A stretch of 26,102 nt of DNA. Origin: Chloroflexota bacterium (GTDB taxonomy: Bacteria > Chloroflexota > Anaerolineae > Anaerolineales > Anaerolineaceae). Position numbers and translations under genes: made by a program. The DNA is taken from NCBI GenBank assembly GCA_029265085.1, contig JAJUJY010000050.1, positions 1 through 26,102 on the forward strand, in the 5' to 3' direction. The first letter of the stretch is position 1. Each line of letters starts with the position of its first letter. Shown piece after piece: positions 7,422-15,813 of this stretch. The notes under the pieces were generated by a model. That model was not told the DNA's origin. It made no database searches and saw only the letters and a program-made list of their open reading frames with translations.

Positions 7422-10321
7422 AACCACCAACCAGATTCCGGCCATTCATTCTTTTTCTTGGGGCAGTTTTCCTTTTGATTGAAACTGCCCTATGGATCAA
7501 CGTTTTTTCATACAATGACCGGAGACAGGAAACCATTCGACAGAGATGGATTGAATCTCAACTTCAACATGTCCGCACGGTCAGCAAAGAAATTCGGTCC
7601 TGGCTCGACGCACATATTCAAGCGGGTGAATCGTTTTCACCCCAGACCCAGCAAGAAATTATTCAAATGCTGGTTTCCCCTATGGGATTCTATTCGCAAA
7701 GCGCCGTATGGGTATATTCGCCCAACCGGGTTATTTACGACTCGCGATTATCCAATCCAAGCCAAATTCTCACCATTCAAGAGTTGTTTGCCATTCAAAC
7801 AAACCAGGGTGCAGACCATTTTACCGAGCTGATTCAAGCCGTTCAACAAGGCGGTGAAGGGACAGGCTGGCATATTTATTCTGCGGCGCGCGGGCGTGAA
7901 TACGCTGCCTGGACAACCATCCAGGTCTTAAACGAAACATGGACCATCGGAATGTCCACTCCGGAAAATGAGATTTACCAGCTGGCCGGTTTAAAAACTG
8001 AATACGTGCGCAACCTGGTTTGGTCAGGCGGATTTACAGCCCTTCTAGCGGCAATTTTCCTGTTAATGTTCTGGCAAAAAATTACCGATCAACACACAAT
8101 GGAACAACTAGAAGAATCGGTAACCCTGCGTACAGCACAGCTGGCCAGTTCAGAAAAGCGCTACCGCACCCTGGTGGAAAATTTACAGGAAGGTATTGCC
8201 ATTTTAGAGCCCGGAACACACAAGCTGGTTTATACCAGCCCAGCCCTTCGACGGATTTTTCAACTTCCGCCAGACGCACCTGACAATACACAATTTAACC
8301 CACTGCGCCTGATTCCCAAAGAACTGCATGAGTTAATTTTCAAATTAAGCATAAAAAAGACCTCAGACCAGCATCCAGGCATTGTCGTTCAGGCACAAAC
8401 TGCTCAGGGCAAACCGCTCTGGCTAGAAGTATCCAGTAACCAGGTGGAATTGGAAAACCAGGTCCTCGATATGCTCCTTTTTGCGGACGTAACAGAACGC
8501 ACCCAAACAGAAGATGCCCTGCGAGAAAGCGAAGAACGCTACCGCGGGATTTTTAACAATGTCCAGGATGCAATCCTGCTGGAAGATGCGCTGGGAAATA
8601 TTGTAGGTGCCAATCAGAGCGCTTGCGCTATGTTTGGTTATTCATTGGAAGAATTTTTAACCAAAAATGTCCGTGATATCGCCCGACCTGAATATATCCA
8701 TGTGATCGCAAAGGATGCCGAATCTCTAGCGAACCAACTTCCTAAACAGCCCATTGAAGCCATCAATATCCGGGCAAACGGAAGCTATTTTCCGGTTGAA
8801 ATCAGTGCCTGCCTGTTCACTCTCAAGGAAAACCCGGTATCACTTGTAGCTGTCCGGGACATCTCAGATCGCAAACAGGCAGAAGAATTAATCCGTAAAA
8901 CCAATGAGCAGCTTGACCGGATCATGTCCAGTGTACCGGATGCGTTATGGAGCGGTGTGATTAATCCGGAAGGAATTTACTCCTTCCAATATGTGTCTCC
9001 GGTAATTAAATACATTACCGGCATTCCAGCCGAAAATTTCTTAAGCAATCCCTTCCTGTGGGATTCTATTATTCATCCAGATGATCTTGAGCATGTAAAG
9101 CAGGTCCGCTTTTCCCTGGCGAACGGGCTGTTGAATGCAACCGACAACGAGATTCGAATTGCACTCCCGGATGGAAGTTACCGCTGGGTTCGCGACAGCA
9201 TCCAGGCATACCCGGCCCCCAATGGACTGATCCGCCTGGACGGCGTACTCAGTGACATTTCGGATCGGAAACAGGTTGAACAAACCCTCCAGGAAACGAA
9301 CCAGGAATTAACCAACACAATTAACATTCTGGAGCAGCGCAATCATGAAATCACTTTATTAAATGAGCTGAACAATCTGCTGCAATCTAGTTTATCTGTT
9401 CGTGATGCCTTTTCCGTGATCAGCACGTACGCAGTGCGCCTGTTTCCCAAATATTCCGGCAGTTTATCCATCTATGATCCAGCGCAAGACCACCTGGAAA
9501 ATGCAGTTACCTGGGGCGAAGACAGCCTCGGAGAAACATCCTATCCTTCCGAGCATTGCTGGGGACTGCGCCGGGGACGCCTGCACCTATCCGAACCTTA
9601 CAACCAGGGCGGGTTGCGCTGCCGCCATCTCGATACTAGTGATCAAAACGCGATTTGCATCCCGCTCAATGCCCAGGGGGAAGGAATTGGTTTATTAACC
9701 CTGCAATGCCCCGCCGGGGGCATGAATGACCGCCACCAGCAAGTGGCCGAATCATTGGCCGGCCAGCTAGCACTGGCTCTTTCTAACCTGCGCCTGCGGG
9801 AGACCTTAAGAATGCAGGCCATCCGCGACCCGCTAACCGGCCTGTATAACCGGCATTATTTGGAAGAAATGCTGGACAATGAAATTAAATTCGCCAGTCA
9901 GGAAAAACGGCCGTTAACTTTGCTGATTCTGGATATTGATAATTTCAAAATGTATAACGAACGGCTTGGGCGCAGCCAGGGTGACGAAATCCTGCGCTCG
10001 ATTGCTCATTTCTTACAATCCTCAACCAATACCAATGATTTTGTCTGCCGGTTTGGCGGCGATGAGTTCATTGTGCTCATCCGCAGCGCCATTGGTGAAG
10101 AGGTCTTGTTGAAGCATATTGACAGCCTGAGGATAACCTTTAGCCAGTTGGATATTCATCACACTGCTGCTGGTTTCCCACCTCTGACCTTATCCATTGG
10201 ATTGGCGTATTTTCCACAACACGGCACAAACAGCCAGGAAATCTTTCAATCGTTGGATTTAGCGCTTCGACAGGCAAGATATGAGGGCGGCAACCGCCTG
10301 GTCACCGCCCAAAAAGTCTAA
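7418..10321 (+). CDS. Membrane PAS-PAS-PAS-GAF-GGDEF diguanylate cyclase
   Basis: The 967-residue sensor should make cyclic di-GMP from two GTP at the inner face of the membrane. Transmembrane helices at about 9-30 and 200-219 flank an extracytoplasmic domain that is probably a ligand sensor of the CACHE type. PAS domains follow at about 245-360, 372-488 and 497-618, then a coiled coil (618-655), a GAF domain (655-795) and the GGDEF domain (797-962). The active loop is intact (RFGGDEF, GGDEF at 880-884), as are DPLTGLYNRHYL and LDIDNFK. The inhibitory RxxD site five residues upstream reads NTND, so its Arg is missing and product inhibition is probably weak. There is no EAL domain. The ATG at 7418 begins just before the first helix. 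The gene converges on the macroglobulin gene with three bases between the stop codons. Confidence 0.93.
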   Translation: MKPPTRFRPFILFLGAVFLLIETALWINVFSYNDRRQETIRQRWIESQLQHVRTVSKEIRSWLDAHIQAGESFSPQTQQEIIQMLVSPMGFYSQSAVWVYSPNRVIYDSRLSNPSQILTIQELFAIQTNQGADHFTELIQAVQQGGEGTGWHIYSAARGREYAAWTTIQVLNETWTIGMSTPENEIYQLAGLKTEYVRNLVWSGGFTALLAAIFLLMFWQKITDQHTMEQLEESVTLRTAQLASSEKRYRTLVENLQEGIAILEPGTHKLVYTSPALRRIFQLPPDAPDNTQFNPLRLIPKELHELIFKLSIKKTSDQHPGIVVQAQTAQGKPLWLEVSSNQVELENQVLDMLLFADVTERTQTEDALRESEERYRGIFNNVQDAILLEDALGNIVGANQSACAMFGYSLEEFLTKNVRDIARPEYIHVIAKDAESLANQLPKQPIEAINIRANGSYFPVEISACLFTLKENPVSLVAVRDISDRKQAEELIRKTNEQLDRIMSSVPDALWSGVINPEGIYSFQYVSPVIKYITGIPAENFLSNPFLWDSIIHPDDLEHVKQVRFSLANGLLNATDNEIRIALPDGSYRWVRDSIQAYPAPNGLIRLDGVLSDISDRKQVEQTLQETNQELTNTINILEQRNHEITLLNELNNLLQSSLSVRDAFSVISTYAVRLFPKYSGSLSIYDPAQDHLENAVTWGEDSLGETSYPSEHCWGLRRGRLHLSEPYNQGGLRCRHLDTSDQNAICIPLNAQGEGIGLLTLQCPAGGMNDRHQQVAESLAGQLALALSNLRLRETLRMQAIRDPLTGLYNRHYLEEMLDNEIKFASQEKRPLTLLILDIDNFKMYNERLGRSQGDEILRSIAHFLQSSTNTNDFVCRFGGDEFIVLIRSAIGEEVLLKHIDSLRITFSQLDIHHTAAGFPPLTLSIGLAYFPQHGTNSQEIFQSLDLALRQARYEGGNRLVTAQKV

Positions 10322-10324
10322 ACT

Positions 10325-13300
10325 TTATGATCCGGGTTGCACTACCAACACCTGAGGTGGTTTCTCGCCCATCTGGTCTGGGTTGTAATAGTCATAAGCA
10401 CTGCTTGCCGGGCTTTGTACCTTGAGCGGGTATTTTGCGCGCAGCCGGTAGGTAAATTGCAGCGGTTTTCCTTCAGTCAGGTTGGTCAGGTAAATCAAGA
10501 TTTGTCTGCCAGTTAATTCATAGCGCTGGATGCTGGCAAATTCATAATCTTCCGGAACGTCATTGTAATAAGTCACCAAGGCATCCAGGTCTTGGGTTTC
10601 CACGCTGAACCCTGGCGGCAGCCCCAGGTCCACCATTGCCGATTCGGATTTTGCACCCGGCTCATTCAATTGAACCGTTACCGTCACACTGACCGTGTCA
10701 TTCACCGTCAGTTCCGTCCGGTCATACTGCACATTGATCGTGACAGGTTCGCCAACCGGCATCAATTCCGGATAAGCGGCCAGGTCTTCCCAGGGCAGGT
10801 AGTAGCTGGTAGTCACCTGGTACATCAGGTTGCCATTGCCATTCATGGTGATTTCTAGAGCGTTTTCCTGTCCCAGGTTAATATCTTCAAAGACCTGCAT
10901 CTGCACCACATCATAATTTTGGTCGTTGATGGTGACCGTGCGGGTCTGCCCACCATTTAAGCTGATTTGCACATCGGCTGCCACATTTTCTGCCCCGGCG
11001 CGCACACTTTCTAACAGCGCTTTGAGTGAAAGAACGGTGGCCTGGGTGCTGTACCAGGTACCAAAAGAATCTTTTTCACGGATCAAGGCGGTCAGTGCGG
11101 CATTCGCCAGGTCGGGGTGCCGGTCTGCCCGCAAAAACGCCAGGGCAGCCAGGGCGGTGGTTTCGATACTTCCAGTCTTGCCTTCGCTACCCATAAAAGT
11201 TGCCACGCTGCTGTCCCAATAGGCCGCACCATTTTCCATCCGCGCCAGGTTAGCCAGGCGGTCCAACATGGCCTGGGTATTCGGCGTCATTTCCTTGCCT
11301 TCTGCGCGGTCTGCAGCCACCAAGGCATTCGCCACCAGCGCCACAACGTAAGGATCTTCCGCCTGTGATTGGTGCTCGGCGATATAATCCAACCCTTTTT
11401 GCGTACCGCTGTCATCGTAGAACCCGGCTTCAATCAAGCTCCAGACAATATACGCGGTCACCGGCAGGCGGTCATTTCCTAATGAGGCCCAGGTGTTTTC
11501 ATGCACCAGCCCGCGGTCATTTTCCCAGGAGCCGTCACTGGCCTGCTGCGAGAGCAGCCAGCGGCCAGCCCGCTCGATCAGGGCTGAGTCAATCTCATAC
11601 ACCCGGCTCATATCGCTGAATTCCTGCAAACCATAGGCGGTCAGCATCCGGTCGGCTGGCGCATCGCCAAACAAGGAGAACCCACCGCTGCCCGCCACCT
11701 CAAAGGTTGTCAGACGCTGGTATCCCAGGTTGATATATTCTTCCGCCTTCATTTCCACTTCGGGGGCAACCTGGCCGGTAGCCCGCAGGTAATCCAACAC
11801 CAGCACATTCGGATAGGTTGTAGAGGAAGTCTGCTCAAAACAGCCGAACGGCATACGTAAAATGCTGTCCAGACCTTCCACTAGTTGGCTCAATACCCCC
11901 GGATAGATTTTCACGATCACCTTTTGCGTTCCCGGGATCGTTTCATTTGGTAAAAAGACCGGCAGCCGCACAGGCGAATCACCGCTTAAGCGGTCCGCCT
12001 GCCCGGTCTGGATCAATTTGCCATCCGGGAAGACCCGCACGTCTTTTTGAATCGCATCTGACATGCGCGAGCCGTAGGCCGTTACCTTGAACGGCTGCTG
12101 GCCAAAATCAAGCGCGCGCACCCGAAAATACACCACCTGGATATCATTGGCGGCAATGGTTAATTCTTTCACCGGTTCGTCCAGCAGTTCAAACCAACCA
12201 GCCTGATCCAACTCCAGGCGCACACTTTGCTCTTCGGTCAGGTAGTTAAAAACACCTACCGGAATGGCCACTTCATCTCCCACCGTTAATGAAGTGGGCA
12301 AATCCAGGTCGATGAAGAAATCCTGAAAGACGCGCAAGCCCTGCACCGTGCTGCCCAACTGCCCAGACTGCGTCGAAGCCAGCACGGTCATACGCCAGGT
12401 GGTGATACTGTCTGCTACCGGCACATCCAGATGCAGTGAACCATCAACCTCTGTGACTGCATCCGGCAGCCAGAGCATCGTCTCCGGAAAATACTGCCGC
12501 AAGCGCGGTGGTTCAACCGCCGCAGCGGTATTCCCGGTTCCTGCGCCAGCCTCTTTCGCTATATCCATCGCGGGGACTTGTGTTGCCATCGGAGCAGGCA
12601 CTGCCAGCAATGGAGCAGCCTCTTCCACCATCACCCCCCGGTCCAACATTGCTGGTTGAGGGGCCATCGCCCCCCCACCTGCCCCAAGCACAGCCAACGG
12701 CAGCGTGCCAACCAGCAAAAAGCCGGCAAAAAACAGCGCAGCCAGGGCTGGCAGCCAGCGGCGGCTAAATGTAAATCCGGCAAACCGCAGCAGCACCGCC
12801 AGCGGCATCAATCCAAAAGCAATCAAGACAAGGATGAGCAGACTGTCCGGCGGGTTAAGGCTCCCTTGCGATGTCGCAAACCCCAAACCAATCAAGGTTG
12901 CGATGAACACAAAGGCACCGCCCAACAACCAGCCGAGATAAAGATCTTTGCGGCGGATCGCGGTCACGGCCAAAACAATCAGGCTCACCAGGGCCATCAC
13001 ACCCACCCAAAGAAAAACACTTTCGCCCCGGATGGAGATCTGGTTCAACACATCGGAAATCATATAGAGCGGTGAATCCCAACGATTACCTCTCATCAAC
13101 GCACCGGATAGGAAGCAGAACCCGCCCACCAATCCCAGGCCGAGCAACAGTGCCAGGCTCTTGCCAAGCTGTTTTTCACGCAGCAGCACCGCCACACTCA
13201 AACCAACCATGATCAACGGGATCGCCAGCATCAGCACAAATAAAATGCGCGACAACCCGTTGAAAAATGCATCCTGGCGCTGGTACGCATTCTGCATGGC

Positions 13301-15304
13301 CTGCTCATGGGAATTCATTGAGAGGCTAAACGGTGAAGCACTAACGAACTTCTGGCTGGCCGCGGCCAATGAAGCATTGGCCGCCTGATCAACCGCTCTC
13401 TCAAGCAGCGGATCTGTACTGGGAATGCCGGTTACCAGATCAGGGATGGAATAACCGTGCAGATCATATTTCGGAACCAGCAATTCCTGCTCTAACAAAA
13501 AGTACAGTTTGGCAAAACCAGGGTCTTGCTCCGCCAGAGCAAAGACGGATTCATCCACAATGGCTAATCCCAGCACGGATTGGATGCCGCTGCCTTGCGC
13601 ATCGTTAACCTGGAAATCTAATCCAGCCGTTTCTCCAGGGCGGTAGGTATCCGCACCGGCACGCAGATCAACCGATAATGTGTCCGCCTGGTCCACCACC
13701 ACAACGCGTGAATCACGGGTGATCGCACCGGAGCGCAAAATTTTATATGCATGCAGTTCTAGCGTGCCAAACAGATCGGGGGTCAGGTCCACCACCACTT
13801 CAGCCCGCCCGTTGTCCGTCTTGACACTGCGCGTGCTGACCGTCTGCCCATCCCGGATCAAATCCAGGTAAACCGTTCCCTGCGGCTGGGTCGTAAAGAT
13901 GGAAAGCGTCATACTCTCGCCCACGCGGTACACCGGCTTATCGGGGCGCAGCAGGATATTTTCTTCCGACCAGCGCCCTTCATAGTAGAATTCGCGGGTC
14001 GAGCCGTTGCCCCGGTTATCTTGTGCGGTGATACTGAGCGAGACATAAGGATTGTTCGGCGTGATGCGGATTTCCGCCAGGCCATACGCTCCGGTTTGTG
14101 CCTGATACACCTGTCCATTATCATAAGAAGTTACGGAAATCGTACTCTCAGCCGGAGAGCCGTCCGGGTAACTGGTCAACACATATAAAATATTTTCCAT
14201 CCCGGGGCGGAACGTTCCCCCTTCAGGAATGGCCTCCAGCACCAACGCATAGGCAGATACCGGCAGCGACAGATTGGAAACTTCGGTATGCTGTGCAAGA
14301 TCAGTCACACTGGCTTGCAGATAATAACGCGCCATACCGCTGTTTAAGTCCGTTCCTGCCAGATAAGTCGGCATATCAAACGAAAAGGTGAAATTACCTT
14401 CTTCGTCCGTCTGGCCTTCCAATGTAATGGTCACGACCCGCTCAAAATCAAAGGTGTACCCTTCAATCAAGACCTGCCCGCCCGCAACCGGTTTTCCAAA
14501 GAAGTAATTGGCTTTCAGCGAGCCTTCCACCCGCTGACCCGGTAGATAAAAATCCCGGTCGGTGGTTAATTCGACCGCAAACTTGGGCAGCACGTAATGT
14601 TCCACTGTGACGGTTTTTTCCGAGCTGGTGTTGCCCATCCGGGCGCTGATTTTATATGCGCCTGTATTGACCTCATTGGCCAGGGTAAAATCGGTGAACG
14701 CCACCCCATAATCCGAAGTGGTCAGTGTCTGCTTAAAGACCTTATTGCCCTTCCCGTCTGCGATAGTCACTTCCACTTCCTGACCCTGGGCAGGGAACAG
14801 ATCAAAAGCACTGAGGGCTAAGGCCCGCACATGGATCACCTGCCCGGGCTGGTAGATCGGCTTATCGGTGGTCAGCAAGACGCGGAAATCGCGCTCCACG
14901 GTAACGGGCAGTTCCAACTTATCCTGTCCCAAAGCGGATTTGGACTCAATCACCAGTTCCTGCGCGCCGCTTAAATTTTCCGGCACACGGTAAGAAACAG
15001 CAGCCGTACCATCGGCGTTTGTGCGGCCGCTGAATACCTGGACGGCCTCACCGCCACTTTCCGGGCGAAGCGAGACCACCACTTCTGCATCATTTAATGG
15101 TTCTCCATTGGCACTGTCGCGCACCAATACGCGCAGGTTGGATGGCCCTCCCGGCAGCAATTGGCTCTGCCCCAGCACAATGGTTTCGTGCTGGCTTAAT
15201 TTGTCCGGTAATTGACTGTAGTACCGCCCCGATAGAAAAACTCCCACCGCGGCAGCTATAATCAAAAAGATTAATCCCAGATTGAAAACAACCTTACGAG
15301 ACAT
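10325..15304 (-). CDS. Alpha-2-macroglobulin family protein with six inserted membrane helices
   Basis: The 1659-residue protein belongs to the alpha-2-macroglobulin family, large molecules that trap proteases after bait cleavage. An N-terminal membrane anchor (4-26, no lipobox Cys) is followed by macroglobulin beta domains carrying TDKPIYQPGQ (146-155) and RPDKPVYRVGE (453-463), then AIVDESVFAL (581-590). Near residue 684 comes a block of six predicted helices (about 686-708, 715-737, 763-783, 788-810, 820-840, 850-874), then a Pro/Ala/Met-rich linker (880-935). The family resumes at YFPETMLWLPD (938-948) and DSITTW, the macroglobulin receptor domains and the thioester motif GCFEQ (C1155-Q1158) in an alpha-toroid (about 1150-1435), ending in beta domains. 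Lys/Arg-rich loops after helices 1, 3 and 5 of the block place all family domains outside. Start at 15304 has AGGAGG six bases upstream; an in-frame ATG at 15352 lacks one. No pbpC neighbour is present. Confidence 0.94.
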   Translation of the reverse strand: MSRKVVFNLGLIFLIIAAAVGVFLSGRYYSQLPDKLSQHETIVLGQSQLLPGGPSNLRVLVRDSANGEPLNDAEVVVSLRPESGGEAVQVFSGRTNADGTAAVSYRVPENLSGAQELVIESKSALGQDKLELPVTVERDFRVLLTTDKPIYQPGQVIHVRALALSAFDLFPAQGQEVEVTIADGKGNKVFKQTLTTSDYGVAFTDFTLANEVNTGAYKISARMGNTSSEKTVTVEHYVLPKFAVELTTDRDFYLPGQRVEGSLKANYFFGKPVAGGQVLIEGYTFDFERVVTITLEGQTDEEGNFTFSFDMPTYLAGTDLNSGMARYYLQASVTDLAQHTEVSNLSLPVSAYALVLEAIPEGGTFRPGMENILYVLTSYPDGSPAESTISVTSYDNGQVYQAQTGAYGLAEIRITPNNPYVSLSITAQDNRGNGSTREFYYEGRWSEENILLRPDKPVYRVGESMTLSIFTTQPQGTVYLDLIRDGQTVSTRSVKTDNGRAEVVVDLTPDLFGTLELHAYKILRSGAITRDSRVVVVDQADTLSVDLRAGADTYRPGETAGLDFQVNDAQGSGIQSVLGLAIVDESVFALAEQDPGFAKLYFLLEQELLVPKYDLHGYSIPDLVTGIPSTDPLLERAVDQAANASLAAASQKFVSASPFSLSMNSHEQAMQNAYQRQDAFFNGLSRILFVLMLAIPLIMVGLSVAVLLREKQLGKSLALLLGLGLVGGFCFLSGALMRGNRWDSPLYMISDVLNQISIRGESVFLWVGVMALVSLIVLAVTAIRRKDLYLGWLLGGAFVFIATLIGLGFATSQGSLNPPDSLLILVLIAFGLMPLAVLLRFAGFTFSRRWLPALAALFFAGFLLVGTLPLAVLGAGGGAMAPQPAMLDRGVMVEEAAPLLAVPAPMATQVPAMDIAKEAGAGTGNTAAAVEPPRLRQYFPETMLWLPDAVTEVDGSLHLDVPVADSITTWRMTVLASTQSGQLGSTVQGLRVFQDFFIDLDLPTSLTVGDEVAIPVGVFNYLTEEQSVRLELDQAGWFELLDEPVKELTIAANDIQVVYFRVRALDFGQQPFKVTAYGSRMSDAIQKDVRVFPDGKLIQTGQADRLSGDSPVRLPVFLPNETIPGTQKVIVKIYPGVLSQLVEGLDSILRMPFGCFEQTSSTTYPNVLVLDYLRATGQVAPEVEMKAEEYINLGYQRLTTFEVAGSGGFSLFGDAPADRMLTAYGLQEFSDMSRVYEIDSALIERAGRWLLSQQASDGSWENDRGLVHENTWASLGNDRLPVTAYIVWSLIEAGFYDDSGTQKGLDYIAEHQSQAEDPYVVALVANALVAADRAEGKEMTPNTQAMLDRLANLARMENGAAYWDSSVATFMGSEGKTGSIETTALAALAFLRADRHPDLANAALTALIREKDSFGTWYSTQATVLSLKALLESVRAGAENVAADVQISLNGGQTRTVTINDQNYDVVQMQVFEDINLGQENALEITMNGNGNLMYQVTTSYYLPWEDLAAYPELMPVGEPVTINVQYDRTELTVNDTVSVTVTVQLNEPGAKSESAMVDLGLPPGFSVETQDLDALVTYYNDVPEDYEFASIQRYELTGRQILIYLTNLTEGKPLQFTYRLRAKYPLKVQSPASSAYDYYNPDQMGEKPPQVLVVQPGS

Positions 15305-15344
15305 TCCGCACCTCCTCCCCAAAGCACCCGCTTCCCCCTTGAAA

Positions 15345-15359
15345 CTGATCAACGATCAG
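15345..15359. promoter_or_regulatory. Inverted repeat in divergent region, candidate operator
   Basis: CTGATC (15345-15350), AAC, GATCAG (15354-15359) is a perfect 6-3-6 inverted repeat between the divergent macroglobulin and PspC genes. On the minus strand it lies directly downstream of a possible -10 box TATGAT (15363-15368), at the expected transcription start of the macroglobulin gene. No -35 box is convincing. Confidence 0.3.
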
Positions 15360-15460
15360 CCTATCATAAAGAAAAGACGCAAATTCCCCCATAGAAGTTC
15401 CCTCATTGTTTGCAACCTTTAAATCAAAGGCTCGTATATGTATTTGAAGGAGTAATCACA

Positions 15461-15658
15461 ATGGAAACAAAACGACTGTACCGAAGTAATACAGATAAAA
15501 TGATTGGTGGTGTTTGTGGCGGCCTGGGCAAATTCCTGGGTGTTGATACAACCATTATCCGGCTGGTATTCGCAATCACCTTTTTCTTTGGCGGCGGCGG
15601 CTTATTGTTATACCTGATCATGTGGGCAATCACCCCAATTGATCCTACCGAGCTGTAA
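15461..15658 (+). CDS. PspC-domain membrane protein
   Basis: This 65-residue protein is essentially one PspC domain: a basic start (KRLYRSNTDKMIGGVCGGLG), then KFLGVDTTIIRLVF and one or two membrane segments ending in LLYLIMWAITP. PspC-domain proteins act in phage-shock and cell-envelope stress responses, often as small membrane sensors or adaptors. AAGGAG (15447-15452) lies eight bases before the ATG at 15461; a TTG start at 15410 would add an unlikely extension. It is followed by the LiaF-like gene in the same direction, separated by 155 bases that include a hairpin. The domain call is secure; the partner protein is unknown. Confidence 0.92.
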   Translation: METKRLYRSNTDKMIGGVCGGLGKFLGVDTTIIRLVFAITFFFGGGGLLLYLIMWAITPIDPTEL

Positions 15659-15675
15659 ACGTCGTGTTTTCAATC

Positions 15676-15709
15676 GCCTGGCGTTGGTACCCCACTCACA
15701 GCGCCAGGC
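15676..15709 (+). terminator. Hairpin after the PspC gene, weak terminator
   Basis: GCCTGGCG (15676-15683) and CGCCAGGC (15702-15709) form a perfect eight-pair stem with an 18-base loop. The T-run comes only ten bases later (15719-15725), so termination may be partial, allowing some read-through into the LiaF-like gene. Confidence 0.4.
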
Positions 15710-15813
15710 ATTTACGCTTGTTTTTAAACCCCGGTTGAGAATTATTAAATTCATGCAAACTCATTAAATCCCATTTTTCCGTTTTGCGGGGATCATTTTG
15801 AAAGGAAGTTTTG

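Noticed and set aside
12578..13075. Long plus-strand frame inside the macroglobulin gene (165 codons)
   Set aside because: The sequence is Gln/Lys/His-rich nonsense opposite the membrane helices, where the real frame gives a clear helical pattern.
15305..15352. Macroglobulin start 16 codons upstream at 15352
   Set aside because: The extension runs through a palindrome and a probable transcription start, while the 15304 ATG has AGGAGG at good distance before a membrane anchor.
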